Position numbers and translations under genes: made by a program. A stretch of 64,000 bases of DNA from UBA7862 sp050872785 (GTDB lineage Bacteria; Bacillota; Clostridia; Christensenellales; UBA1242): assembly GCA_050872785.1 (NCBI GenBank), contig JBNMHO010000001.1:129007-193006 (forward strand), given 5' to 3'. Below, piece after piece: positions 57,694 to 64,000 of this stretch (position 1 is its first letter; each line of letters opens with the position of its first letter). Under the pieces are notes generated by a model that had not been told where the DNA came from, searched no databases, and saw only the letters and a list, made by a program, of their open reading frames with translations.

Positions 57694-59088
57694 CTAGAGC
57701 GAAGTTACAAATTCTTTTGCTCGGGCGGTTACCGTTTGCATATCTTTTTTGTTCTTAAACTCGCCCATAATTCGCATATATGGCTCTGTGCCAGAAAATC
57801 TGAGCAACAGCCAGCTGCCGTCTTCAAAAAAATATTTGTGTCCATCAAGATTGCCAACTGACACAACTTTAACTCCAAGATTTGGAATAAACTTTGCAAG
57901 AGCTGTTTCCACTCTTTTCTTATTACCTACCATAACTGCCTCTGCAAAGCAAGTCATGTTATATCCCACATGCTTTTTAAAGTCTTTTATAATTTCACTA
58001 AGTGGTTTCTTAAGATTTGCCACCATTTCAAGGAGCAAAAGATAAGTCATTATGCCGTCTTTTGTGTAAACATTTGAGCCAAGTTCAATTCCGTTTTCTT
58101 CCGCACCCATATAGGCATTATTGTTGATAAGTGCTTCGCCAATGTTCTTAAAGCCAACTTTTGTTTCAAAATAATCTGTGTGCAAAGTGTCGCAAACAAG
58201 TTTTCCAAGAGAAGAAAATGCATAATTTGCAACAAAGCCACCCGATACACCTTTCATTTTGACAGCATAATAATAAAGCATTGGAGCAATGAGGTTGCCG
58301 TTGTAATAATTTCCCTTTTCGTCAATCACGCCAATTCTATCCCCGTCACCGTCTGTTGCAAAGCCAAAAGCATAGCCTTCATTAACAACTTTCTTTGCAA
58401 AGTCTTCCAAGTGATCTTCATTTGGAATAGGGGCGGAGCCTTCAAACTCCACATCTCTATTAGTTTTCACAAGATCACAGTTTAATTTCTTTTTGTCAAC
58501 AAGCATTTCCACAACTTTTACACTTGAGCCATGCATACAGTTGAAAGTTGTTTTTAATTCTTTCATTCCTTGCAAAAACTTAACGTTTTTCATCATGTTG
58601 TCAATATACTCGCCATAAAGTGATGGTCTTATTTCAAAAAGCCCGTTTTCCTTTGCTTGAGAAAGTTCCATGGTCTTAATTTTCTTTTCGTGGTCGGCAA
58701 GAGAGTTGTATTCTTCTTCAAGATAATGTTCCAAATCCCTGCCGTCTTTTGAGAAAATTTTTATGCCGTTGTAATAATATGGGTTGTGGCTGGCAGAGAT
58801 GAGAACACTTATATCATTGCCCAAAAATCTGCCCGCAAAACTGACAAGTGGACAAGGAACGCTTCCCCCTGTCATAACAACCTTTATGTTGTTTGCCGCA
58901 AGGACTTTTGCAAAAAGAGTTGCAAAACTGTCGGACAAAAATCTGTTGTCATAGCCCACAAAAACTTCTTTTTTAAATCTATGCCTTTTTATAATGTCAC
59001 AAGTTGCCTTGGCTATTTTTGCCACAGCGTCAAATGTAAAGTCGTCTGCAATAATTCCCCTAAAGCCAGACGTTCCTATTTTCATCAT
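57694..59088 (-). CDS. Phosphohexomutase (phosphoglucomutase/phosphomannomutase family)
   Basis: This enzyme interconverts hexose 1- and 6-phosphates through a phosphoserine. The 464 residues carry the N-terminal KIGTSGFRGI, the active serine in SASHNP (98-103, followed by YYYNGIK), the metal loop DGDGDRIG (about 247), the sugar-binding EENGIELG in domain 3, and the phosphate-binding RFSGTEPYMRI near the C terminus. EENG instead of the usual EESG makes the sugar preference hard to guess. GGAGG lies eight bases before two adjacent ATG codons; the first (59088) is taken. The stop is TAG. It is the first gene of the run ending with tex. A TATAAT at 59125-59120 (minus) is a likely -10. Confidence 0.93.
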   Translation of the reverse strand: MMKIGTSGFRGIIADDFTFDAVAKIAKATCDIIKRHRFKKEVFVGYDNRFLSDSFATLFAKVLAANNIKVVMTGGSVPCPLVSFAGRFLGNDISVLISASHNPYYYNGIKIFSKDGRDLEHYLEEEYNSLADHEKKIKTMELSQAKENGLFEIRPSLYGEYIDNMMKNVKFLQGMKELKTTFNCMHGSSVKVVEMLVDKKKLNCDLVKTNRDVEFEGSAPIPNEDHLEDFAKKVVNEGYAFGFATDGDGDRIGVIDEKGNYYNGNLIAPMLYYYAVKMKGVSGGFVANYAFSSLGKLVCDTLHTDYFETKVGFKNIGEALINNNAYMGAEENGIELGSNVYTKDGIMTYLLLLEMVANLKKPLSEIIKDFKKHVGYNMTCFAEAVMVGNKKRVETALAKFIPNLGVKVVSVGNLDGHKYFFEDGSWLLLRFSGTEPYMRIMGEFKNKKDMQTVTARAKEFVTSL

Positions 59089-59201
59089 AAGAATATCCTC
59101 CAAATTGAATTCTAGGTCTATTATATAACACAATTTCTCGCTCGCAAAACAATTTACGGGGGTTCGTTTTAAAAGTTTTTTTAAGATATTTTGTCAAATG
59201 C

Positions 59202-59230
59202 TTGCTTTATATTGAATTTTAGAATAAAAT
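59202..59230 (+). promoter_or_regulatory. Candidate promoter of the SPFH/zinc-ribbon operon
   Basis: TTGCTT (59202-59207) is followed after 17 bases by TAAAAT (59225-59230), about 60 bases before the first start codon. The match is moderate. Confidence 0.5.
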
Positions 59231-59292
59231 AAGGGTGTATTATATATAAAGATGTGTTTTATATGGATACAAAAGATAAGAAAGGAGAAAAA

Positions 59293-59718
59293 ATGGACAT
59301 TTATCTTATTACAACAATATTGCTTGGCGGCATTTGCCTTTTGATGCTAATTCTTCTTATTGCAATAAATAGCAAATATTCAAAAATGCTTCGTGCCATG
59401 CAAAACAGAGAAGTGGATAACGTCAATCAAAAACATGGCGTTAGATACACTGTTGACCAAACTGTGGTTGACGAAAATGGCGACATGAATGTTTCACTTT
59501 CGCAAAAGGACATTATCCTAAAGCAAAATGAAACGCAAACGGCGGGCATAAAAAACAAACTTAAGCCCGGCAAATACACTGTGCTTTCAAGTGGTGACGA
59601 TGACGTATTTAATATACGAATCGGAAGCCTTGTGAAAGAATATCGTCATGGGCAAAACATAATTATTGCCGAAGGCGAAAACATTACAGCCGTCAGCGGA
59701 ACGGTAATTTTGAGATAA
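59293..59718 (+). CDS. Small single-pass membrane protein (141 aa)
   Basis: I do not recognise the family. A membrane helix (about residues 3-27) is followed by a short polar linker and a C-terminal half of about 85 residues predicted to be beta-rich. That half has LKPGKYTVLSSGDDDVFNIRIG and IIAEGENITAVSGTVILR, resembling small ligand-binding or bacterial surface beta domains (GKYTV pattern). The start at 59293 follows GGAG by six bases; an earlier in-frame ATG (59263) has no site. It is followed after 12 bases by the SPFH gene, so it is probably part of the same membrane complex. Confidence 0.75.
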   Translation: MDIYLITTILLGGICLLMLILLIAINSKYSKMLRAMQNREVDNVNQKHGVRYTVDQTVVDENGDMNVSLSQKDIILKQNETQTAGIKNKLKPGKYTVLSSGDDDVFNIRIGSLVKEYRHGQNIIIAEGENITAVSGTVILR

Positions 59719-59730
59719 TAGGAGAAAAAA

Positions 59731-60789
59731 ATGGGACTTTTTAGAATTCTTAAATCACAACTTTTAAAAAATATTGACTGGCTTGACAACACACAAGACA
59801 CCATGGTCTATCGCTTCCCTATGAACGGACGAGAGATTATGATTGGCTCTAAACTTACAGTTAGAGAAAGTCAAGTTGCTATCTTCATGGTCAAAGGCAA
59901 AATTGCTGATGTCTTTGGCCCTGGAATTCACACACTTATTGTGGATAACCTTCCAATTTTGTCGGCACTTCTTGCTTGGCCAAGAGGGTTTAAGTCACCT
60001 TTCACTGCCGATGTATTCTTTGTGAACACAAAGCAATTTACAAATCAAAAATGGGGCACAACAAACCCAATTACAATGAGAGATAAGGACTTTGGCTCTA
60101 TCAGAATAAAGAGTTATGGCACATTTGCTTTCAAAGTAAAAGAGCCAGTTGTTTTCTTAAAAGAACTCTTTGGAACAAACTCACTTTACACCACAGAAAG
60201 TGTTGTGAGTTATCTTAAGAGTATTCTTGTGTCGGGCATTTCTGACACCATTGCTCAAAGCAAAATTAGCGCCCTTGACTTGGCTTGCAATCTTCTTGAA
60301 TTTAACGAACTAGCAAAAGGTCAAATTGACAATCAATTTGAAAAACTAGGTCTTGACCTCACCAACCTTGTTATTGAAAACATTTCCTTCCCAGAACAAG
60401 TGGAAAAAGCACTTGACGCCAACACATCAATGGGCGTTATGGGCGACAAAATGGATATGTATCTGAAATATAAATCTGCCGAAGCCATTGGCGATGCTGC
60501 CAAAAACCCAGGCATGGCTGGGCTTGGAAGCCAACTTGGAGCGGGGCTTGCATTGGGACAAATTATGAAAGACTCAATCTCCTCTGCTTCCACTGAAAAA
60601 ACACCTGCAAAGGAAGAAAAGAAAGGTCGCTTCTGCCCAGAATGTGGAGCAGAAAACGGACCTAGAGCAAAATTCTGCTGCGAATGCGGCAAACCTCTTG
60701 CACAAGCAAAGAGAACCTGCCCAAAATGCGGCGCAGAAGTTAGCAAAACTGCAAAGTTCTGCGGTGAATGTGGGAGCGAAATAAAATAA
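59731..60789 (+). CDS. SPFH-domain protein with C-terminal double zinc ribbon (YdjI-like)
   Basis: This 352-residue protein resembles the Bacillus YdjI group, often labelled virion core protein, which acts with PspA-type envelope-stress proteins at the membrane. The SPFH/band-7-like part spans about 25-235 (SQVAIFMVKGKIADVFGPGIHTL, YGTFAFKVKEP). It is followed by a Met/Gly/Ala-rich segment and two zinc ribbons (CPECG ... CCECG and CPKCG ... CGECG, about 300-350). GGAG lies seven bases before the ATG. Its TAA overlaps the ATG of the next gene in TAATG, so the two are translationally coupled. No PspA gene is in the window. Confidence 0.88.
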   Translation: MGLFRILKSQLLKNIDWLDNTQDTMVYRFPMNGREIMIGSKLTVRESQVAIFMVKGKIADVFGPGIHTLIVDNLPILSALLAWPRGFKSPFTADVFFVNTKQFTNQKWGTTNPITMRDKDFGSIRIKSYGTFAFKVKEPVVFLKELFGTNSLYTTESVVSYLKSILVSGISDTIAQSKISALDLACNLLEFNELAKGQIDNQFEKLGLDLTNLVIENISFPEQVEKALDANTSMGVMGDKMDMYLKYKSAEAIGDAAKNPGMAGLGSQLGAGLALGQIMKDSISSASTEKTPAKEEKKGRFCPECGAENGPRAKFCCECGKPLAQAKRTCPKCGAEVSKTAKFCGECGSEIK

Positions 60790-61859
60790 TGGCACTATCC
60801 AACAAATGCAAAAGTTGTGGAGCAGAACTGGTATTTGACATTGGCGAGCAGGCACTTGTTTGCACACACTGCTCGGGCAAAGTGGAATTTGAAAAGACAA
60901 CACAGAAACTTGAGAAAAAAGAATTTGATAGTTCTTCTACAATAGAAAAAGAGCCAACAAAATTCACTCAATTTTTGTGTTCAACTTGCGGTCGTGGGCA
61001 TATTTCTCCAACGGATATGCCACTTTCTCGCTGCCCAAGTTGCGGAGCAATGACGCTGGAACGCACAATGAAAGTTGCCTACAGACCAGACGGCATTATT
61101 CCCTTTAAGATAAAGAAATCTGTTGCACTTGACAAGTTTTATGGCTGGGTGAAAAGAAGAAAACTTGCACCAAACAACCTCAAAAAAATTGCTCGTGCGG
61201 AAACTTTGAATGGCATGTATATTCCCGCCTATGCTTTCGACTTTGAAGCAGACAGCAGATATTCTGGCATAGGAGAAACAGACCACAGGGACAGCAAAGG
61301 AAACACCCACACCACAAGAAAACATTTCAGCGGCACAGACCACAATAGTTATAGAAACTACTTTGAAAGTGCTTGCAGCGAAGTGTCGTCATACAAACTT
61401 CAATCGCTTGGCGGATATAACTTTACAGACATTTGCCTCTATTCCCCAGAATATCTTTATGGTTGGATGGCAAGCGAAGTTGTAAACAAATTGCAAGAAG
61501 CACACAAGAATATGATAAGTTGTGTGGAAAATGAAATTGCAAGCAGAATTCGCTCGCAAAAAGAAATGTACTACGACCGAGTTTGGAATTTTCAATGTTC
61601 AACAACTTTCAGTGACCAAAAATATAGTTATGTCTATCTTCCCGTTTGGAAAGGCACATACAAATACAAGGCAAAAGATTACTATTATTATGTCAACGGC
61701 GAAAACGGCGCAGTTACAGGCAATGCCCCAAAGAGTTTTTGGAAGATACTTCTTATTGTCCTTGCCTTCCTTGGTTTTACAGCACTTGTTGTGTGGCTTG
61801 TTATGAAGTTTGGAACATCTGCAGACGAGCCTTTTGACAAATTTATTCCTAATTTATAA
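60789..61859 (+). CDS. TFIIB-type zinc-ribbon membrane protein (YdjG-like)
   Basis: This 356-residue protein has two N-terminal zinc ribbons (Cys7, 10, 25, 28 and Cys64, 67, 82, 85). A central domain with YRPDGIIPFKIKKSVALDKFYGWVKRRKLAP and, later, TLNGMYIPAYAFDFEADSRYSGIGE follows, and one membrane helix (about 318-340) with a short outside tail ends it. This layout matches YdjG-like proteins, which in Bacillus anchor PspA with YdjI. The start at 60789 shares its A with the preceding TAA; an in-frame ATG 21 bases earlier lies within the zinc ribbon of the previous gene and has no ribosome binding site. It ends the operon; an inverted DnaA-box pair and a terminator follow. Confidence 0.85.
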   Translation: MALSNKCKSCGAELVFDIGEQALVCTHCSGKVEFEKTTQKLEKKEFDSSSTIEKEPTKFTQFLCSTCGRGHISPTDMPLSRCPSCGAMTLERTMKVAYRPDGIIPFKIKKSVALDKFYGWVKRRKLAPNNLKKIARAETLNGMYIPAYAFDFEADSRYSGIGETDHRDSKGNTHTTRKHFSGTDHNSYRNYFESACSEVSSYKLQSLGGYNFTDICLYSPEYLYGWMASEVVNKLQEAHKNMISCVENEIASRIRSQKEMYYDRVWNFQCSTTFSDQKYSYVYLPVWKGTYKYKAKDYYYYVNGENGAVTGNAPKSFWKILLIVLAFLGFTALVVWLVMKFGTSADEPFDKFIPNL

Positions 61860-61865
61860 ACAAAA

Positions 61866-61902
61866 AGTTATCCACAATTTCATTGTGGAAATGTGGATAA
61901 CT
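61866..61902. repeat. Inverted pair of perfect DnaA-box sequences
   Basis: AGTTATCCACA (61866-61876) and its exact complement TGTGGATAACT (61892-61902) flank a 15-base centre, part of which (CCACAA ... TTGTGG, 61872-61888) makes an alternative nested hairpin with one arm. It lies seven bases after the stop of the zinc-ribbon gene and has no T-run, so it is not a standard terminator; a separate one follows. Confidence 0.65.
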
Positions 61903-61916
61903 CAAAATATGATATA

Positions 61917-61952
61917 AAAAATCCCGAGGAAATTCCTTGGGATATTTTTTTT
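61917..61952. terminator. Bidirectional terminator between zinc-ribbon operon and 401-residue gene
   Basis: ATCCCGAGG and CCTTGGGAT form a nine-position stem with one G-U pair and a five-base loop, with T-runs on either strand. Confidence 0.85.
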
Positions 61953-63156
61953 ATTGTTCTCTTTCTAATTCGCTTTCAAGCACCATTTGGCGTCTGCGTG
62001 CTGCCAAAATATCTTCCGACCATTGACAGCCTGGAACACGATGTTCGTTGGTGTTATACAGTTCATGCATAAGTTCGCCATAATGGACACTGTCTTCTTT
62101 CATCAATAGAGGGCCCACAATATCATTTGCCATGCCATCGAGCGTTCTTTCAATTTCTTTTTCATTGTTTTCTATTGGCTCTTCTTTAACTCTGTTCATA
62201 TAAAAAAAATCGCCTGAATTTGTGTAAGAAAATATAACTGATGGAACTTTCTTTTGAATTTTAACTGCCTTTTGCCCCAAAAGCCCGTCAACAATGTTGT
62301 AACATGCCCCTTCATAAAGTTCGCAATAAATATCCTCTAAATCAGTTTCATACTCTCTATGCCCAATTCTCTTATACATTTCAAAATAGTTATTGCCAAC
62401 GTCAAGAGCGTTCTTGATGTCGCCTTTGTCTGGCGTTGCATCGTCTGTTGCCGACACTCCAATATAAAATTTTGGGTGAGCATTGAAATATGCTGGATTT
62501 TTTTTATCGCTATTCTCGTCAACAGGAATCTCTCTATACTCAATGGAGTCATTTCGGAATCTCAAAATGTAGTCTGCGGCACTTTGAGATTCAATTCTTT
62601 GTGGAACCTTAAATCCGCTTTCTTCTTGCTCAACGCAAAACTTGTCGCATAGGGCTTTAATTTCTGGGTTATATTCCATTTTATCATTTTTGCAAGCCTT
62701 TTCTATACACATTGCCAAAACATAATCTAACATCCTTTGAGTAGAGTCTGGGTCGGCGTCATAAAGTCTGGTGTGAGTTGTGAAGTCAAGCATATCAAAT
62801 TCTTTGCCGTTGTCAATGTTAAAAACAAAAACTCTCTTTGGCTTGGCGTGAAGTGCTGGGGTTGCTCTTGAAACAAAGTTTGGAATATTCCCGTCAAGGT
62901 CTGGCTTAACCTCATATCTTCTGCCCTCAGTAAAAAGCCCATAAATTCTACCCTCTTTTGTGTCACGCCAAATGGTGTCTATTATCTGATAAACATCAAT
63001 ACTTTGGCATTTGCCGTCTGGACTTTCTTCAATGGACTGACGAATAATGTCGTCAGTGAGAGCAAAACTTCTGTTTTTGGAAATAACTGAAAATCGGTCT
63101 TTATTTGCCGTGTTCAAAAGCAAAGTTTCCATAAGTTCCTTTGTTGCAACTTTCAT
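61951..63156 (-). CDS. Hypothetical protein (401 aa), second gene of a two-gene operon
   Basis: I do not recognise it. It is a soluble, acidic protein without signal peptide or membrane helix. It has mixed helix/strand character, a central RVFVFNIDNGKEFDMLDFTTHTRLYDADP segment and a later HPKFYIGVSATDDATPDKGDI. Length and composition resemble the 482/602-residue paralogs, but I see no convincing shared motifs. GGAG lies eight bases before the ATG. It starts 20 bases after the 184-residue gene. A terminator follows immediately. Confidence 0.75.
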   Translation of the reverse strand: MKVATKELMETLLLNTANKDRFSVISKNRSFALTDDIIRQSIEESPDGKCQSIDVYQIIDTIWRDTKEGRIYGLFTEGRRYEVKPDLDGNIPNFVSRATPALHAKPKRVFVFNIDNGKEFDMLDFTTHTRLYDADPDSTQRMLDYVLAMCIEKACKNDKMEYNPEIKALCDKFCVEQEESGFKVPQRIESQSAADYILRFRNDSIEYREIPVDENSDKKNPAYFNAHPKFYIGVSATDDATPDKGDIKNALDVGNNYFEMYKRIGHREYETDLEDIYCELYEGACYNIVDGLLGQKAVKIQKKVPSVIFSYTNSGDFFYMNRVKEEPIENNEKEIERTLDGMANDIVGPLLMKEDSVHYGELMHELYNTNEHRVPGCQWSEDILAARRRQMVLESELEREQ

Positions 63157-63176
63157 AGTCTTTTCTCCTTAAAAGA

Positions 63177-63731
63177 TTATCTTTCCATTCCCATCTCGAA
63201 CGAAGCCCCTTTGCAGAAAGCAATATAGTTTTCGTCACGAGGAATGTTATTGTAGTTTTGTTCCAAGATATGTTTTGTTGTTGTGTCCATGCTATTTTCA
63301 GCGATTTGCTCATTTTCTTCATTCACTTCAACAGTCATCAAGCCTTCTTCATTTGCCAAAATGACAACGTCTTTGCTTAGACCATGTTTTCTTGGAAGTG
63401 AACTGACTGTGTTTTCAAATCTTTTCACATATTCTTGAATGAACTCGTTGTTAATGTTTGTAAATGTTTTTCCCTCAAGTCTAATAGCAACAACGCCTTC
63501 TGCGTCTGGATAATTTTTCTTTCTAAGTTTTGCATATTCAAGCATGCGGGAAAGGCAGATGTTCACTTTTTTTGCGTTTTGTTCTTCGCCGTTTTTTGCA
63601 GCGGACTTAATCATTGACATTGAAAGTTTTGACAAATCTCCACTCAAAATGTTTTCCGTGTAAACTCCGTTTTCGACTTTGTTTTGGCTTTTAAGATAAT
63701 ACTCAATAACCTTGTTTTTATCAACACTCAT
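63177..63731 (-). CDS. Hypothetical protein (184 aa), first gene of a two-gene operon
   Basis: I do not recognise it. It is a charged soluble protein, probably alpha/beta, with KVIEYYLKSQNKV near the start, EGVVAIRLEGKTFTNINNEFIQEYVKRFE in the middle and DVVILANEEGLMTVEVNEENE near the end. The start at 63731 is set by GGAG eight bases upstream; an in-frame upstream ATG 26 codons earlier overlaps the promoter. It is cotranscribed with the 401-residue gene. Confidence 0.75.
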   Translation of the reverse strand: MSVDKNKVIEYYLKSQNKVENGVYTENILSGDLSKLSMSMIKSAAKNGEEQNAKKVNICLSRMLEYAKLRKKNYPDAEGVVAIRLEGKTFTNINNEFIQEYVKRFENTVSSLPRKHGLSKDVVILANEEGLMTVEVNEENEQIAENSMDTTTKHILEQNYNNIPRDENYIAFCKGASFEMGMER

Positions 63732-63781
63732 TTTAAAATCTCCTTTTTTGGAACATTTAAATATTCCCTTTTGTTGAGTAT

Positions 63782-63809
63782 ATTTTATCATAAAAATCAG
63801 AAATTTCAA
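63782..63809 (-). promoter_or_regulatory. Promoter of the two-gene operon
   Basis: On the minus strand TTGAAA (63809-63804) is followed after 16 bases by TAAAAT (63787-63782), with TGA directly before it (extended -10). The leader of about 45 bases carries the GGAG site. Confidence 0.6.
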
Positions 63810-63918
63810 TACTTAATTTAAAATTCGTTATAATACACAAAGTTATTCTCTATTATTTCAATATTTCCAGTTTGAAACACTTAAACAAAATAAATTTTAA
63901 GAAATTCGGCAATATCTA

Positions 63919-63947
63919 TTGACAATAACGAAAATTTATACTAAAAT
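63919..63947 (+). promoter_or_regulatory. Promoter for a gene beyond the window
   Basis: A perfect TTGACA (63919-63924) is followed after 17 bases by TAAAAT (63942-63947) on the plus strand. No start codon with a ribosome binding site follows before base 64000, so the gene it serves lies outside. Confidence 0.65.
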
Positions 63948-64000
63948 TGCATTGTTGTTGATAAATTATCGCATTGCCCTAAGCACCTGACTCTTAATCA

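Noticed and set aside
60768..60789. ATG at 60768 as start of the zinc-ribbon membrane protein
   Set aside because: It lies inside the last zinc ribbon of the preceding gene without a ribosome binding site; the TAATG overlap at 60789 is the better coupled start.
1..64000. Recoding of TGA as tryptophan
   Set aside because: Long frames are intact with the standard code and their Trp codons are TGG; there are no frames broken by in-frame TGA.

Overview
The window is AT-rich bacterial DNA with strong AGGAGG-type ribosome binding sites, TTGACA/TATAAT-type promoters and T-tailed hairpin terminators. Together with the gene families present (UPF0371, a YjzC-like small protein, Tex, a DUF1015 protein, a YdjI/YdjG-like pair and a heterodimeric ABC exporter), this points to a low-GC Gram-positive organism, most likely an uncultured Clostridia-like member of the Bacillota. 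Placement below class cannot be read from this sequence. All 24 stop codons I could read are TAA (21) or TAG (3); none is TGA. I saw no rRNA, tRNA, CRISPR array, transposase or phage gene.

Layout. 1-807: 3' part of asnS with its terminator. 1059-5312 (minus): a 1417-residue protein with a CvpA-like four-helix membrane head and a long ectodomain of degenerate [SDNGK][YW]E-type repeats. 5443-8931: a glycosyltransferase with TPR-like tail, a small membrane protein, a hotdog thioesterase and a short-chain dehydrogenase. 9228-12499: two tandem paralogous genes of unknown function under a clear sigma-A promoter; the second has six copies of an F[DN]E[ED]xFL motif at its N terminus. 12532-12690 (minus): a 52-codon YjzC-like gene. 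12916-14403: UPF0371. 14614-15210: a VTT/TVP38-family membrane protein. 15242-15829 (minus): recR, apparently leaderless.

15905-48808 (minus) is one uninterrupted gene of 10,967 codons, about half the window. It encodes a single-pass membrane-anchored surface protein. The order is a Q/N/G/P-rich cytoplasmic head, one transmembrane helix, long InlB-type B-repeat arrays, a BspA-type leucine-rich segment, seven right-handed beta-helix (Pmp-like GGA/GGG repeat) modules that each begin with the same kind of header, and a cysteine-rich non-repetitive tip. A 1 kb intergenic region upstream holds its probable promoter, a structured leader and a cluster of four DnaA-box matches.

49835-53480: two ABC exporter half-transporters forming an asymmetric heterodimer. 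53565-53948: a small unknown gene with its own promoter. 54145-59088 (minus): phosphohexomutase, DUF1015 protein and Tex in one run. 59293-61859: a three-gene envelope-stress-like operon (small membrane protein, SPFH/YdjI-like protein, zinc-ribbon membrane protein). 61951-63731 (minus): a two-gene operon of unknown function. The last 190 bases hold divergent promoters, one driving a gene beyond the window.

The most striking items are the giant surface protein with its repeated module headers, the CvpA-headed repeat protein, the three intergenic inverted pairs of perfect DnaA boxes, the operator-like palindrome between the YjzC-like and UPF0371 genes, and the paralogous pair with the short-motif array.
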